NCBI RefSeq assembly: GCF_052216985.1
Contig: NZ_JBQOUY010000001.1
Coordinates: 186,001 to 250,000 of the forward strand
Source of the DNA: Acidaminococcus fermentans_A
Lineage (GTDB): Bacteria > Bacillota > Negativicutes > Acidaminococcales > Acidaminococcaceae
Direction: 5' to 3'
DNA length: 64,000 nucleotides
The translations under genes and the position numbers were made by a program. Positions 16,581-25,455 of the stretch are shown here, piece after piece. Position 1 is the stretch's first letter, and each line of letters begins with the position of its first letter. The notes below the pieces were generated by a model. The model did not search any database, had not been told where the DNA came from, and saw nothing but the letters and a program-made list of their open reading frames with translations.

Positions 16581-18656
16581 CTATTTCTTTTTCAGGGAGG
16601 CGTTGGGACATTTCTCGTTGCTGCAGTGCAGCACAGTCTTCCCGTTGCGTTCCTTGTGTTCCACCATCATGCTGCCGCATTCTGGACACTTTTCATGGGT
16701 GGGTTTGTCCCAGGAAGTGAAGCGGCAAGTGGGATAATTGGAGCAGCCATAGAACAGCCGTCCCGTCTTGCTGTGCCGTTCGATCAGATCCCCGCCGCAC
16801 TGGGGGCATTGTACCCCTACCTTTACTAGAATGGGTTTCGTATTCCGGCATTCCGGGAATCCAGGGCAGGCCAGGAACTTTCCGTGGCGGCCCTCTTTCA
16901 CCACCATGAAACGGCCGCATTTCTCACACTTCACATCGCTGACGATCACCGGCTGTTCCACCACCGGGATCTTCTCATCCGCTACTTTCAGAGCTTTTTC
17001 AAAAGGACCGTAGAATTCACGCAGTACGGTCTCCTTATCGGTCTTATGTTCACTGATAGCATCCAGCTCGCTTTCCATATGGGCACTGAAAGGCACATCG
17101 ATGAAAGGAGAGAAATATTGGGTCAGCATGTCGATGGTGAGTTTCCCCAGCTCGGTAGGCAGGAGTTTCTTCCCTTCCTTGGCCACATATCCTCTGGCCA
17201 GGATGGTCTGGATGATGGGAGAGTAGGTGCTGGGCCGGCCGATACCTTTTTCTTCCAGCTCTTTGACCAAGGTGGCTTCGGTGAAATTGGCTGGCGGCTC
17301 TGTAAAATGCTGCACTGCATCATTGAGTCGGATCAGGTCCAGCGCCGTCCCTTTTTCCAGAGCAGGCACCTTCTTATCTTTTTCTTCATCCTTCCGGTCC
17401 GCCAGTTTCAGGAATCCGTCGAACTTCACCACGGAGCCGGTGGCTTTCAGTTCGTACTGATCTCCGCTGATGGTCAAGGTGGTCAGGGTGCTGACGCTGC
17501 TGGCCATCTGGCTGGCTACAGTCCGCTTCCAGATCAAGGTATAGAGCCGCAGCTGATCCCGGTCCAGATAGGGTGCCACCGCTTCCGGAGTCCGCTCCAC
17601 ACTGGTGGGGCGGATGGCTTCATGGGCTTCCTGGGCATTTTTACGGCTGCTGTATACATTGGGTTTCTTGGGCAGGTAGTCCTCGCCGTAATTCTCTCCC
17701 ACATACCCCCTGATCGCGGCTACTGCCGCATCGGCTAGATGCACCGAGTCGGTACGCATGTACGTGATCAGGCCGATGGAACCTTTCCGGCCCAGGGTGA
17801 CCCCTTCATAGAGCTGCTGAGCCAGCATCATGACTTTCTTGGTGGAGAAATTCAGCCGCTTGTTGGCTTCCTGCTGGAGGCTGCTGGTGGTAAAGGGAGG
17901 AGCCGGCTTCCGCAGCCGGTCCCGTACGGAACAATCCGTGACCTGATACTGGGCTTTTTTCAAATCTTCCCTCACCTGCTGGGCTTCAGCCTGGTTGTGG
18001 ATCTCCAGTTTCTTCCCAGCTTTCTTGGTCACGTCCGCCGTGATCTTAGGCGTCTTCCCGGGAGCCAGGACTACAGAGACCGTCCAGTATTCCTCTGGTT
18101 CGAAGTCGTCGATGAGCTTTTGCCGGTCGCAAATGATCTTCACCGCCACGCTCTGGACACGGCCGGCGCTGAGGCCCTTCCGAACCTTCCGCCAGAGCAG
18201 GGGGCTCAGCTGGTACCCTACGATCCGGTCCAGGATGCGCCGGGTCTGCTGAGCATCCACTTTATCCATATCGATGGAATGAGGTTCTTTCAGCGCCCCT
18301 TTGATGGCCGTCTGGGTGATTTCATGGAACGAGATCCGACAGGGATCTGCTGGGTCCACCCCCAGGATATAGCTTAGGTGCCAGGCAATGGCCTCCCCTT
18401 CCCGGTCCGGGTCCGTTGCCAGATAGATCTTATCCGCCTTTTTGGCTAGGGTCTTCAGTTCTTTGATCAAAGGCCCCTTGCCCCGGATATTGATATATTT
18501 GGGAGTGAAATCATGCTCTACGTCGACCCCGAACTGGCTCTTGGGCAGGTCCCGCAGATGCCCCATGGAGGCGCGGACTGTAAAGGTTTTACCCAGGAAC
18601 TTTTCAATGGTCTTGGCTTTCGTAGGGGATTCCACAATGACCAGTTTATTTGTCAT
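16581..18656 (-). CDS. topA: DNA topoisomerase I
   Basis: Type IA topoisomerase that relaxes negative supercoils. TOPRIM domain at the N-terminus (VESPTKAKTIEKFLG; acidic DPDREGEAIAWHL near residue 80), active-site tyrosine in GLITYMRTDS (~300), and three C-terminal zinc-ribbon units each with four cysteines (CEKC, CPQC and CPEC starts, residues ~580-690). 691 residues. AGGAGG before the ATG. Confidence 0.98.
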   Translation of the reverse strand: MTNKLVIVESPTKAKTIEKFLGKTFTVRASMGHLRDLPKSQFGVDVEHDFTPKYINIRGKGPLIKELKTLAKKADKIYLATDPDREGEAIAWHLSYILGVDPADPCRISFHEITQTAIKGALKEPHSIDMDKVDAQQTRRILDRIVGYQLSPLLWRKVRKGLSAGRVQSVAVKIICDRQKLIDDFEPEEYWTVSVVLAPGKTPKITADVTKKAGKKLEIHNQAEAQQVREDLKKAQYQVTDCSVRDRLRKPAPPFTTSSLQQEANKRLNFSTKKVMMLAQQLYEGVTLGRKGSIGLITYMRTDSVHLADAAVAAIRGYVGENYGEDYLPKKPNVYSSRKNAQEAHEAIRPTSVERTPEAVAPYLDRDQLRLYTLIWKRTVASQMASSVSTLTTLTISGDQYELKATGSVVKFDGFLKLADRKDEEKDKKVPALEKGTALDLIRLNDAVQHFTEPPANFTEATLVKELEEKGIGRPSTYSPIIQTILARGYVAKEGKKLLPTELGKLTIDMLTQYFSPFIDVPFSAHMESELDAISEHKTDKETVLREFYGPFEKALKVADEKIPVVEQPVIVSDVKCEKCGRFMVVKEGRHGKFLACPGFPECRNTKPILVKVGVQCPQCGGDLIERHSKTGRLFYGCSNYPTCRFTSWDKPTHEKCPECGSMMVEHKERNGKTVLHCSNEKCPNASLKKK

Positions 18657-18668
18657 GATTTTCTCCTC

Positions 18669-19775
18669 CTATACTGCATTATAGCGATTCCGGCTGGTGC
18701 GCCGTACCTGACCCAACAGCTCCAGCTCCAAGAGGAGGGTACTGAGGACGGCCAGCGGCCAGGGAAAATGGTCAGCGATTTCTTCCAGGTTACAGCCCTG
18801 GTGTTTCTGGAGCCAGCTCCAGAGAGCTCTGGCTTTTTCCTGCTCAGCAGGGGACAGCTCCCGGAATAGATCAGTTTCTTCTGCCCAGGGAGAAGTCTTT
18901 TGCCGCCAGTTCCCCAGCAGGAAGGACAGGATTTCTTCCGGATCATCGGCCAGACGAGCACCCTGTTTCAGCAAGCGGTGTGTCCCCTGGCTGGTCTCAG
19001 AAAAGATAGGACCCGGTACGGCAAAGAGTTCCCGGTTCTCATCAGCTGCTGCGTGAGCCGTGCTCATGGCTCCGCTGCGGATACCAGCTTCCACCACCAG
19101 GACTGCTCGGGACAGCCCCACGATGATGCGGTTCCGCAGGGGAAAGTTCTGAGGCAGCGGTGGCGTCCAAGGAGCATATTCCGTCACCAGGGCTCCCTCC
19201 TGGCAGATCCGGTCGAAAAGCCGGAAGTGCCGGCGGGGATACAATTCTTCCAGCCCGCTGCCCAAGACAGCCACGGTCTTCCCGCGCCCATCCAGCGCTG
19301 CCCGATGAGCGGCCGCATCGATACCATAGGCTCCGCCGCTGATCACCGGGACACCCGCCACCACCACTGCCCGAGCAAAACGGCCGGCTGCCGCCAGCCC
19401 ATAATCCGTGGCTTTCCGGGAACCCACGATAGCCAGGCCAGCGCTCAGATCCGGCAGCTGCCCTTTGCAGTAGAGCACCGGAGGAGGAGCAGAAAGCTGC
19501 GCCAGGAGAGCCGGATACTCTGGATCCCAGCGGCTCAGCAGCCGTACCTGGTGTCGGCAGCAGTAGTCATAGATCTTTTCCGGCAGAGCCTCTTTCTGAG
19601 AAGATTCCCAACAGGAAGAGAGCTCCCGGGACAGGAGCCCGGCTCCGCTCAGATCCTTCCTTCCAGCCTCCCAGGCTGCCCGGAAAGAGCCGAAGCGCTC
19701 CCGGAACCGTGGCACCCAAAGGGGAGCATCATAACTGAGGATACAGGCCAGTGCGGCACAATAGATCTGTTCCAT
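18669..19775 (-). CDS. dprA: DNA processing protein DprA
   Basis: Loads RecA on incoming single-stranded DNA during transformation. The Rossmann-like core carries the family motifs VGSRKATDYG (~140), SGGAYGIDAAAHRAAL (~167), GSGLEELYPRRH (~191) and FPLRNRIIVGLS (~230), with a C-terminal winged helix. The longest frame begins at 19805, but a TATAAT at 19816-19821 would leave it almost no leader, so the internal ATG at 19775 is preferred; neither start has a strong ribosome site. Upstream of topA as in other Firmicutes. Confidence 0.92.
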   Translation of the reverse strand: MEQIYCAALACILSYDAPLWVPRFRERFGSFRAAWEAGRKDLSGAGLLSRELSSCWESSQKEALPEKIYDYCCRHQVRLLSRWDPEYPALLAQLSAPPPVLYCKGQLPDLSAGLAIVGSRKATDYGLAAAGRFARAVVVAGVPVISGGAYGIDAAAHRAALDGRGKTVAVLGSGLEELYPRRHFRLFDRICQEGALVTEYAPWTPPLPQNFPLRNRIIVGLSRAVLVVEAGIRSGAMSTAHAAADENRELFAVPGPIFSETSQGTHRLLKQGARLADDPEEILSFLLGNWRQKTSPWAEETDLFRELSPAEQEKARALWSWLQKHQGCNLEEIADHFPWPLAVLSTLLLELELLGQVRRTSRNRYNAV

Positions 19776-19815
19776 ATTTCTTTCACATCCCTTGCTGCAG
19801 TCCATGCTGACTTAA

Positions 19816-19821
19816 ATTATA
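19816..19821 (-). promoter_or_regulatory. putative dprA promoter -10
   Basis: TATAAT on the minus strand, 40 nt before the chosen dprA start; no convincing -35 box. Confidence 0.4.
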
Positions 19822-19954
19822 TCTAATAGAAAAAGAAGATGCCATGAAAGAAGCGATTTCCTAAGCGGTCCTGCAAAAACCAAACAGGCGTCCGCCTACA
19901 AACGATAATAAGTATACATGGAAACTATCTGAAAAATCAAGGGGTAGGCAAAAC

Positions 19955-19983
19955 TTGCACCGATCTTCCGTTTATTGTATGAT
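19955..19983 (+). promoter_or_regulatory. hydF promoter
   Basis: TTGCAC (19955-19960), 17-nt spacer, TATGAT (19978-19983): a good sigma-A promoter. Expected leader of about 65-70 nt before hydF. Confidence 0.75.
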
Positions 19984-20057
19984 ATCCATAAACAATATTT
20001 GTCTGTATTTTATCTAATGTTCGGTAAAAGCTGTATTCCTGAAGGAGGGACCCTTGT

Positions 20058-21278
20058 ATGCCTGCATCTTTGAACGCCACCCCATCCGGGGAGCGTACCC
20101 ATATCGGCCTGTTCGGCTGCCGGAACGCCGGAAAATCATCTCTGATCAATGCCATCACTGGCCAAGACCTGGCCATCGTCTCTGATTTTAAAGGAACCAC
20201 CACGGATCCAGTCTCCAAAGCCATGGAAATCCTGCCCCTGGGACCGGTCCTGCTCACGGATACCCCGGGCATGGACGATGACAGCGACCTGGGCCAATCC
20301 CGGATCGATAAAGCCCGTCTGGTACTCCGGAGCACCGATATTGCGCTCCTGGTGGTGGATGCTGCCAGCGGGCTGAATGATTTCGATCGAAAACTGCTCC
20401 AGGAAATCCAGGCCCGCAAAATTCCCTATCTTGTGGTATTCAACAAATGCGACCTGGTTCCCTCTTTCACCCTGCCGGAAGAGCTGAAGGACCACAGCAT
20501 GCTGGTAAGTGCCAGCGCCGGCACCCGGATCTGGGAACTGAAGGAACGGATTTCCCAGGCCCTGGGCAAAGAAGAAAAGAAGACACCCCTGCTCCTGGAC
20601 CTGTTGGAACCCCATGCCCTGGTGGTGCTGGTGGTCCCCTGCGACGAAAGCGCCCCCAAAGGGCGGCTGATCCTGCCCCAGCAGCAAACCATCCGGGAGC
20701 TCTTGGACGGCAACTGCAAGGCCGTAGTGGTCCAGCCCCAGGAACTGCCTTCGATGATCGACCTCCTGGGCAGCAAGATCAGCCTGGTGGTCACTGACAG
20801 CCAGGCCTTCCATATGGTCAACCAGATGGTGCCGCCGGAAATCCGGCTCACCAGTTTCTCCATCCTGTTCGCCCGGTACAAAGGACAGCTGGCCTCCTTC
20901 ATCGAAGGAGCCCTCCAGCTGAAAGGGCTGAAAGATGGGGATCCAGTGCTGATTTCCGAAGGCTGTACCCATCATCGTCAGTGCAACGACATCGGGACCG
21001 TGAAACTGCCCAACTGGATCCGGAAATTCTCCGGCGTAGAACCGGAGTTCCACTACAGCAGCGGCAAAGGGTTCCCGGATGATCTGACTTCCTTTAAATT
21101 GATCGTCCACTGCGGGGCCTGCATGCTCAACGCCCAGGAAGTGGCTTACCGGCAAAGTGCCGCTCAGAAACAAAAGATCCCTATGACCAATTATGGCATC
21201 GCCATCGCCTATATGAACGGGATCCTGCCAAGGGTCCTGGCTCCGTTCCCGGACCTATTGGAGAAGGTGAAAGGGTGA
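20058..21278 (+). CDS. hydF: [FeFe]-hydrogenase maturation GTPase HydF
   Basis: Scaffold protein on which the 2Fe subcluster of [FeFe] hydrogenase is built before transfer to HydA. GTPase domain with P-loop GCRNAGKSS (~17-25), switch GTTTDPVSK, DTPGMDD (~72-78) and NKCD (~132-135); dimerisation domain; then the [4Fe-4S] domain with CTHH (~308) and HCGACML (~357-363). 406 residues. AGGAGG upstream of ATG. The only plus-strand gene, flanked by its own promoter and terminator; hydE, hydG and hydA are not in the window. Confidence 0.97.
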   Translation: MPASLNATPSGERTHIGLFGCRNAGKSSLINAITGQDLAIVSDFKGTTTDPVSKAMEILPLGPVLLTDTPGMDDDSDLGQSRIDKARLVLRSTDIALLVVDAASGLNDFDRKLLQEIQARKIPYLVVFNKCDLVPSFTLPEELKDHSMLVSASAGTRIWELKERISQALGKEEKKTPLLLDLLEPHALVVLVVPCDESAPKGRLILPQQQTIRELLDGNCKAVVVQPQELPSMIDLLGSKISLVVTDSQAFHMVNQMVPPEIRLTSFSILFARYKGQLASFIEGALQLKGLKDGDPVLISEGCTHHRQCNDIGTVKLPNWIRKFSGVEPEFHYSSGKGFPDDLTSFKLIVHCGACMLNAQEVAYRQSAAQKQKIPMTNYGIAIAYMNGILPRVLAPFPDLLEKVKG

Positions 21279-21279
21279 G

Positions 21280-21324
21280 AAAAGGGGGGGTGTTGCACGT
21301 TTTATGCAACACCCCCCCTTTTTT
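21280..21324 (+). terminator. hydF terminator (bidirectional)
   Basis: Perfect 18-bp stem (21280-21297 with 21305-21322), 7-nt loop, T-run on the plus strand and A-run on the other side. It serves hydF and probably also the converging DUF2939 gene. Confidence 0.92.
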
Positions 21325-22430
21325 CATTGCAGATATCTCGCCGCCAGGTCCAGGATCTTTCCGATGGTTCGGAGCTGGTCCTGGTACTTGCCCATTTCCT
21401 GCTGGATGGCGGCGCCTCCCTGACCGTTCTGGGCGGCTTGGGCCAGTTGTTCCAGTTTGGCCAGGATCTCGTCCTGGTGATCCACCAGCTTCTCCACCAA
21501 ATTTCCCACAATAGGGCTGTCCAGAGCCTTCTGGAGGGCCTGGCGCTGCTGCTGCAGGGTCTCGGGGCTGGTGGTGCTGCTGGGCACTGCCAGTGCCGGA
21601 GGCAGGGAACGGCCTGCCCCTGACGATTTCTTCCGGGTACCGGGAGCCGGTGTATCCGCCTCCCCACTGTCTGTGGCTTCCTGGACCTTGTCCCGGACCA
21701 CTTCATAAAGGGGAGCCAGTGGCGTCTCTTCCAACCCTTGGGCGGCCTGGAGCACCGCTCCGGCCACTCCTACTGCCTGTCTGGCCTGTTTTTTCTTCGT
21801 CCCCTTCTGGAGGATTTTCCCGTAATACCCTTTCAGGTTGGTGATCTCCACGAGCTGCCAGTTCCCCTTGTCATTTTTGTGCATATGGAGCACCAGGGTA
21901 GCGGCGCCCACCGTAGGGTTGTCCATCTGGACGTTCACCAGGGCATCCTGGGGGTACCTGGCCCCGGGCTGGATGTCCTTCACCTTCAGGGCGGTCCATT
22001 CCACCGGCAGCACCTTGTCCGGGTTGGTTTTCCGGTAGGAATCGGTCCAGTCCCCGGTGAGCACCCCGTTGTGGATCAGTTCCTCCAGGTGACGGGAGAT
22101 TTCGTCCTTTTCCCCTTCCGTGTAGCCATCTTCCACATCGTTCTCTCCCTGGGCGGTGAGGATGGCGTCATAGCCCTTTTCCACCACCCGGGTCAGATCC
22201 GTGTGGTCCTGGAAGGTGACGATGTCGTGCTTGTTCACCGATTCCCGGATCAGCTTCACCGCATACTGGGGGGTGCGGGTATAGTACAGGAAATACCATC
22301 CGGAAACAGCCCCCACAAGGACTGCCAGGGCCGCTCCCAGGGCGATCTTTTTCCGTTTTTTCTTTTTCAGCTGTGCCTGCTCCTGAGCACTCGGTTCCGG
22401 CGCCTGCGGCCGGGTCTGCTGTTCCGGCAT
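21324..22430 (-). CDS. DUF2939-type single-pass membrane protein
   Basis: 368 residues. Charged cytoplasmic N-terminus rich in Gln, Pro and Lys, one transmembrane helix at about residues 29-50 (IALGAALAVLVGAVSGWYFL), then an extracytoplasmic domain containing the YAVKLIRESVNKHDIVTFQDH segment typical of DUF2939 proteins. The C-terminal third is Ala/Pro/Gln-rich and ends in a predicted coiled coil. Function unknown. Starts four bases after the HD hydrolase gene, so the two are probably co-transcribed. Confidence 0.75.
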   Translation of the reverse strand: MPEQQTRPQAPEPSAQEQAQLKKKKRKKIALGAALAVLVGAVSGWYFLYYTRTPQYAVKLIRESVNKHDIVTFQDHTDLTRVVEKGYDAILTAQGENDVEDGYTEGEKDEISRHLEELIHNGVLTGDWTDSYRKTNPDKVLPVEWTALKVKDIQPGARYPQDALVNVQMDNPTVGAATLVLHMHKNDKGNWQLVEITNLKGYYGKILQKGTKKKQARQAVGVAGAVLQAAQGLEETPLAPLYEVVRDKVQEATDSGEADTPAPGTRKKSSGAGRSLPPALAVPSSTTSPETLQQQRQALQKALDSPIVGNLVEKLVDHQDEILAKLEQLAQAAQNGQGGAAIQQEMGKYQDQLRTIGKILDLAARYLQ

Positions 22431-22434
22431 GATC

Positions 22435-22950
22435 TCAGTCCTGCTTCCCCGGTGCCCAGTCCGTCAGATACAGTTCCCGGAACAGATTCTTTCCAATCTC
22501 CGTTTTGTACAGACGCTGATACAGGGCTTCGTTCTGAGGCCGGCCGGTGCCGTCCTCATAGGGATTCACCAGCATGTCCGCTTCGGCCAGGATCTGAGCG
22601 TCAGGTCCATCGATGCTGGCGTAGGTATGATGGTGGCCGATGAGCCAGAGGATCCGTTCTGCATCCTCTCCCATAACGCCGGCTTTGTCTAACATGGGGC
22701 GGGCTACATCCGGCCCCAGTTCTTCCTGGATCTTTCCGTCATTCCGGCCGAACCGGCGCTCCCCTTCATGGATGCCGATATCGTGGAGATAGGCGGCGGC
22801 TTCCAGCCGGAACTGAGTCCGGGTATCCAACCCCTCCCCCAGCCCGATGAGCCGAGCAAAAGCGTGGACTTTCAATAAATGGTGGATCCGTTTCGGGTCC
22901 CCCGCATCATAGGCAATGGCTGCCTGGGCAATTTTTTTCAAAGGTTCCAT
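22435..22950 (-). CDS. HD-domain phosphohydrolase
   Basis: 171-residue HD protein. Metal ligands are visible as HHLLKVHAFA (~22-31), the HD pair in AAYLHDIGIHEG (~51-62), HHH near residue 108 and a later Asp in LAEADMLVNPY. Likely a nucleotide or phosphate-ester hydrolase of the YedJ/YpgQ type; substrate unknown. Upstream of the DUF2939 gene. Confidence 0.82.
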   Translation of the reverse strand: MEPLKKIAQAAIAYDAGDPKRIHHLLKVHAFARLIGLGEGLDTRTQFRLEAAAYLHDIGIHEGERRFGRNDGKIQEELGPDVARPMLDKAGVMGEDAERILWLIGHHHTYASIDGPDAQILAEADMLVNPYEDGTGRPQNEALYQRLYKTEIGKNLFRELYLTDWAPGKQD

Positions 22951-23008
22951 AGTAGAATCACGACCTTTCTGATAGGGATATTATAGGGGATGGAGGGGGA
23001 AAAGGAAA

Positions 23009-23040
23009 GGGGCTGTTGCTCGTGCAACAGCCCCCTTTTT
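23009..23040. terminator. ompA terminator (bidirectional hairpin)
   Basis: 11-bp stem GGGGCTGTTGC (23009-23019) with GCAACAGCCCC (23024-23034), 4-nt loop. Pyrimidine/T-rich tail on the minus strand, five Ts on the plus strand. It follows the ompA stop on the minus strand. Confidence 0.8.
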
Positions 23041-23045
23041 CTTAA

Positions 23046-24101
23046 TTATTTATGTTCCCAGATATCCACCCGACGGTTGTCGGCTTTGCCGGCTTCGGTG
23101 GCATTGGAGGACACAGGGTTGTTTTCACCCTTGTAGTTCAGCTGCATCCGGGAAGCAGCCACGCCGTTGTCGTTGGCGTACTTGGCCACGTTCAGCACAC
23201 GGCGTTTGGACAGGTCTTCATTGTAGGCGTTGGAAGCATCAGAGTCGGTGTTCCCTACCAGTTTGAAGGTGGAATCCGGATGGGCCTTGGCCACAGCTAC
23301 GAAGTTAGCCAGTTTAGCCGCTTCGGAAGCTTTCGGGGTATCCACGTCGGAATCGAAGTGGATGCTGTCCAGATAGTAGTCGTTGTATACATGAGCCGGA
23401 GCCACAGGTTCAGCTACCGTCGGTGCCACCGGTTCTTCCACAATAGGAGCCGCTTTCTTGTGACCGCCGAACCGATAGGACAGACCTACCAGGAAGCCCC
23501 GGTATTTGATGTTGTTGTCATCATCCAGTTTGGTATCCACATACCGATAGCCAGCGTTCAGATCCCAGTTGTCAGCAAAGGTGTAAGCCAGGCCGGCATC
23601 CCACTGGCTGGTCTTCTTGGTGCCCAGGGCGCCTTCTGCATAGAAAGCCAGGTTCTTAGCCAGGTCGTATTTGGTCCGTACCCCGAACTGAGCCACATTG
23701 TTGATCACGCTGTCAGCGGTCCCGGTGTGAGTTCCATGGTAGCTGCCATCAAAATCGTTGTTGATCCGGTTCCAGCCGCCGAACAAAGCTCAGTTCTTGT
23801 TCAGGCTGTAGACCAGGTTCACTTCGTTCTGGTCCCCGTCGGTCTTAAAATCCCCGGCTTTGGTCTTCAGGCCCCGATAGTTGTATTCCAGAGCCCATTT
23901 GTCGGACAGGCCATAACCCACGCCACCGTCAAAGTTCCATTTGGTGCTGGATTCCTTGCCTTCGAATTTGGCTTTGGGAGCCCAGGCTCCGGCATTCAGC
24001 TGCCATTCCCCCTGTTCCCAGCTGGTCTGGGGAGCCGCAAAACCCATGGAGGCCACAGATGCCAGTACAGCCAGCGTCACTGCAAACATTTTCTTCTGCA
24101 T
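23046..24101 (-). pseudogene. OmpA-family outer membrane protein, interrupted by in-frame TGA
   Basis: Signal peptide MQKKMFAVTLAVLASVASMG followed by an eight-strand-type beta-barrel half (residues ~25-205), a Pro/Val/Ala hinge (EEPVAPTVAEPVAPA) and a C-terminal OmpA peptidoglycan-binding domain (FDSDVD, GNTDSDASNAYNEDLSKRR, ADNRRVDIW). A TGA at 23792-23790, after SLNKN, splits the frame within the barrel; on both sides the reading frame and protein character continue unchanged. The context (NKN-stop-ALFGGWNRI) suggests a TGG tryptophan codon changed to TGA. The downstream half has a TTG but no ribosome site, so it is not a separate gene. It proves a diderm envelope. Either a recent null allele, read-through, or a sequencing error. 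Confidence 0.85.
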
Positions 24102-24151
24102 TGGAGATTCCTTCTTCCCGTATCAATTTTTTACCAAAAGAAAAGAGACCG

Positions 24152-24163
24152 GACTGGCCAGTC
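24152..24163. repeat. palindrome in ompA leader
   Basis: Perfect 12-bp palindrome GACTGGCCAGTC, 15-26 nt downstream of the -10 of the putative ompA promoter. Confidence 0.5.
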
Positions 24164-24177
24164 ACTTCTTACTTTTT

Positions 24178-24210
24178 ATTTTACACCTTTCAAAATGAAC
24201 GGTTCATGAA
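24178..24210 (-). promoter_or_regulatory. putative ompA promoter with overlapping inverted repeats
   Basis: Minus-strand -10 TAAAAT (24183-24178) in the string GGTGTAAAATAAAA, which is nearly identical to the secG promoter -10 region. The -35 region is poor but overlaps TGAACgGTTCA (24195-24205) and TTCATGAA (24203-24210), possible operator half-sites. Confidence 0.45.
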
Positions 24211-24230
24211 GGATTTGTGACGGAAATGTA

Positions 24231-24266
24231 AAAAATGAACTGTCACATCTGTGGCAGTCCATTTTT
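24231..24266. terminator. bidirectional terminator after the exported protein gene
   Basis: A5-TG-aACTGtCAC stem pairing with GTGgCAGTcCA-T5, 4-nt loop; U-tracts on both strands. Separates the 24.3-25.4 kb gene from ompA. Confidence 0.75.
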
Positions 24267-24268
24267 AG

Positions 24269-24282
24269 GTCACTGGTCCTAT
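24269..24282 (+). repeat. GTC-heptad (one and a half units, GTCACTG)
   Basis: GTCACTG at 24269-24275 followed by GTCCTAT, overlapping the stop of the upstream gene and beside the hairpin at 24231-24266. The weakest member of the heptad family. Confidence 0.45.
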
Positions 24283-25448
24283 ATATCTTTTCCCGGCTTC
24301 AATCTGCTGCCGTCGTTGTCCTGGAGCAGGCTGAAGCTTTCTACCGACTGTTTGAAGGCTTTCAGTTTCAGATCGTAGTTGATGGTATCATCAGTCTGGT
24401 AACGGATCTGGTAGCCGTTCCCCTGGGGATTCATCAAATAAGTGTTTACGATGAATACCTTCTTCAGGTCCCCGCTGTCCGTACATTCCGCCATACTGCC
24501 GTTCAGGGTGCCCACAGAAATGGGTTCATGGTGCAGGATCGTGATATTGGGGGTGTACCGGATCACTTTCTGGATGAAGGCTTCTTCCGCCTCTTTCAGC
24601 CCTTCCGGAGTAGAATTCCCCAATTCCGCAAAGGTATCATCAGAAAACTCCCGGATCATGAGCCCGTCTGTATGGACGCTGCTGAGAGACCGGCCAAACA
24701 GCACATTGTCCGCTCGGAGGGTATACATCCGCCAGCCACTAGGGATTTCCATCTCATAGCCCATCCCCGGCACCGTCAAAAGGTTCACGTCCGTATACTT
24801 CACCCGGCTGAGGGTCAGATCGGAACACAAGGACTGGAGCGCAGAACGGGCTGCGGCTTCCAGGTTTTCCGGAGCGCTCACGTTCACGACCAACAGCACG
24901 TTCTTTTCCGGCTGGTAAGCCCGGCCGATGAGGAAAGGCCGGTGGGTCCGCAGTTTCTCTTCCGGTACCGCCACATAGGTATAACTGTCCTTTCCCTTTT
25001 TGCTTTCCTTTTCCTTAGGTTCCAGTTCTCCGGCAGTGGCCCGGTATTTCCGGAGCTTTTCTCCCAGGATTCCTTCCAGTGACGGATGGCTGCCGAAATT
25101 CCGGGAGCTGCCCTCATCCTGGATGGTGTCGTTTTCCTGGTCCTGGATCTTTCCCAGGAACTTCTTGAATTCTTTTTTTTGCTCTTGGGAATACTGTTTC
25201 ATAGGGACGGAGACAAAACTGGGCAAGGTATACAGATCCGCGCTGACCAGGAAGTCTTTCCCCACTGTGAAACGGATCCCAGTAGAGGTATGATAGATTT
25301 CTTTGCTGCCAGGGGGCACCGTCAGGGTATAGCCCCCGCTGGCAGGTTTGTAGGTGTTTTTGGGCGCAGCAGCTGCCTCTCCCCGTGCCTGAAACATCCC
25401 CAGGCATAGGAGCACCGCTGCCAGGCCCCAGCATTTCAGTTTGTTCAT
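24279..25448 (-). CDS. exported protein of unknown function
   Basis: 389 residues with a clear signal peptide (MNKLKCWGLAAVLLCLGMF, cleavage near ARGEAAAA) and no later membrane segment, so probably periplasmic. Residues ~35-75 resemble a beta-rich fold (GGYTLTVPPGSKEIY); a Lys/Glu-rich stretch spans ~85-160; two further PGMGYEMEIPSGW-like beta segments follow around 245. I do not recognise a family. The gene starts eight bases after nfnB, so it is apparently the last gene of the nfn operon. Confidence 0.75.
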   Translation of the reverse strand: MNKLKCWGLAAVLLCLGMFQARGEAAAAPKNTYKPASGGYTLTVPPGSKEIYHTSTGIRFTVGKDFLVSADLYTLPSFVSVPMKQYSQEQKKEFKKFLGKIQDQENDTIQDEGSSRNFGSHPSLEGILGEKLRKYRATAGELEPKEKESKKGKDSYTYVAVPEEKLRTHRPFLIGRAYQPEKNVLLVVNVSAPENLEAAARSALQSLCSDLTLSRVKYTDVNLLTVPGMGYEMEIPSGWRMYTLRADNVLFGRSLSSVHTDGLMIREFSDDTFAELGNSTPEGLKEAEEAFIQKVIRYTPNITILHHEPISVGTLNGSMAECTDSGDLKKVFIVNTYLMNPQGNGYQIRYQTDDTINYDLKLKAFKQSVESFSLLQDNDGSRLKPGKDI

Positions 25449-25455
25449 TCCTGTG

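Noticed and set aside
19974..19996. Rex-like site over the hydF -10 (TTGT...ACAA)
   Set aside because: The spacing is too long (TTGT-N13-ACAA) and the inner positions are not symmetric, unlike the usual TTGTGA-N6-TCACAA.
23046..23786. Independent gene for the OmpA C-terminal half starting at TTG
   Set aside because: No ribosome site, no signal peptide, and it continues the upstream frame after one TGA, so it is treated as part of one interrupted gene.
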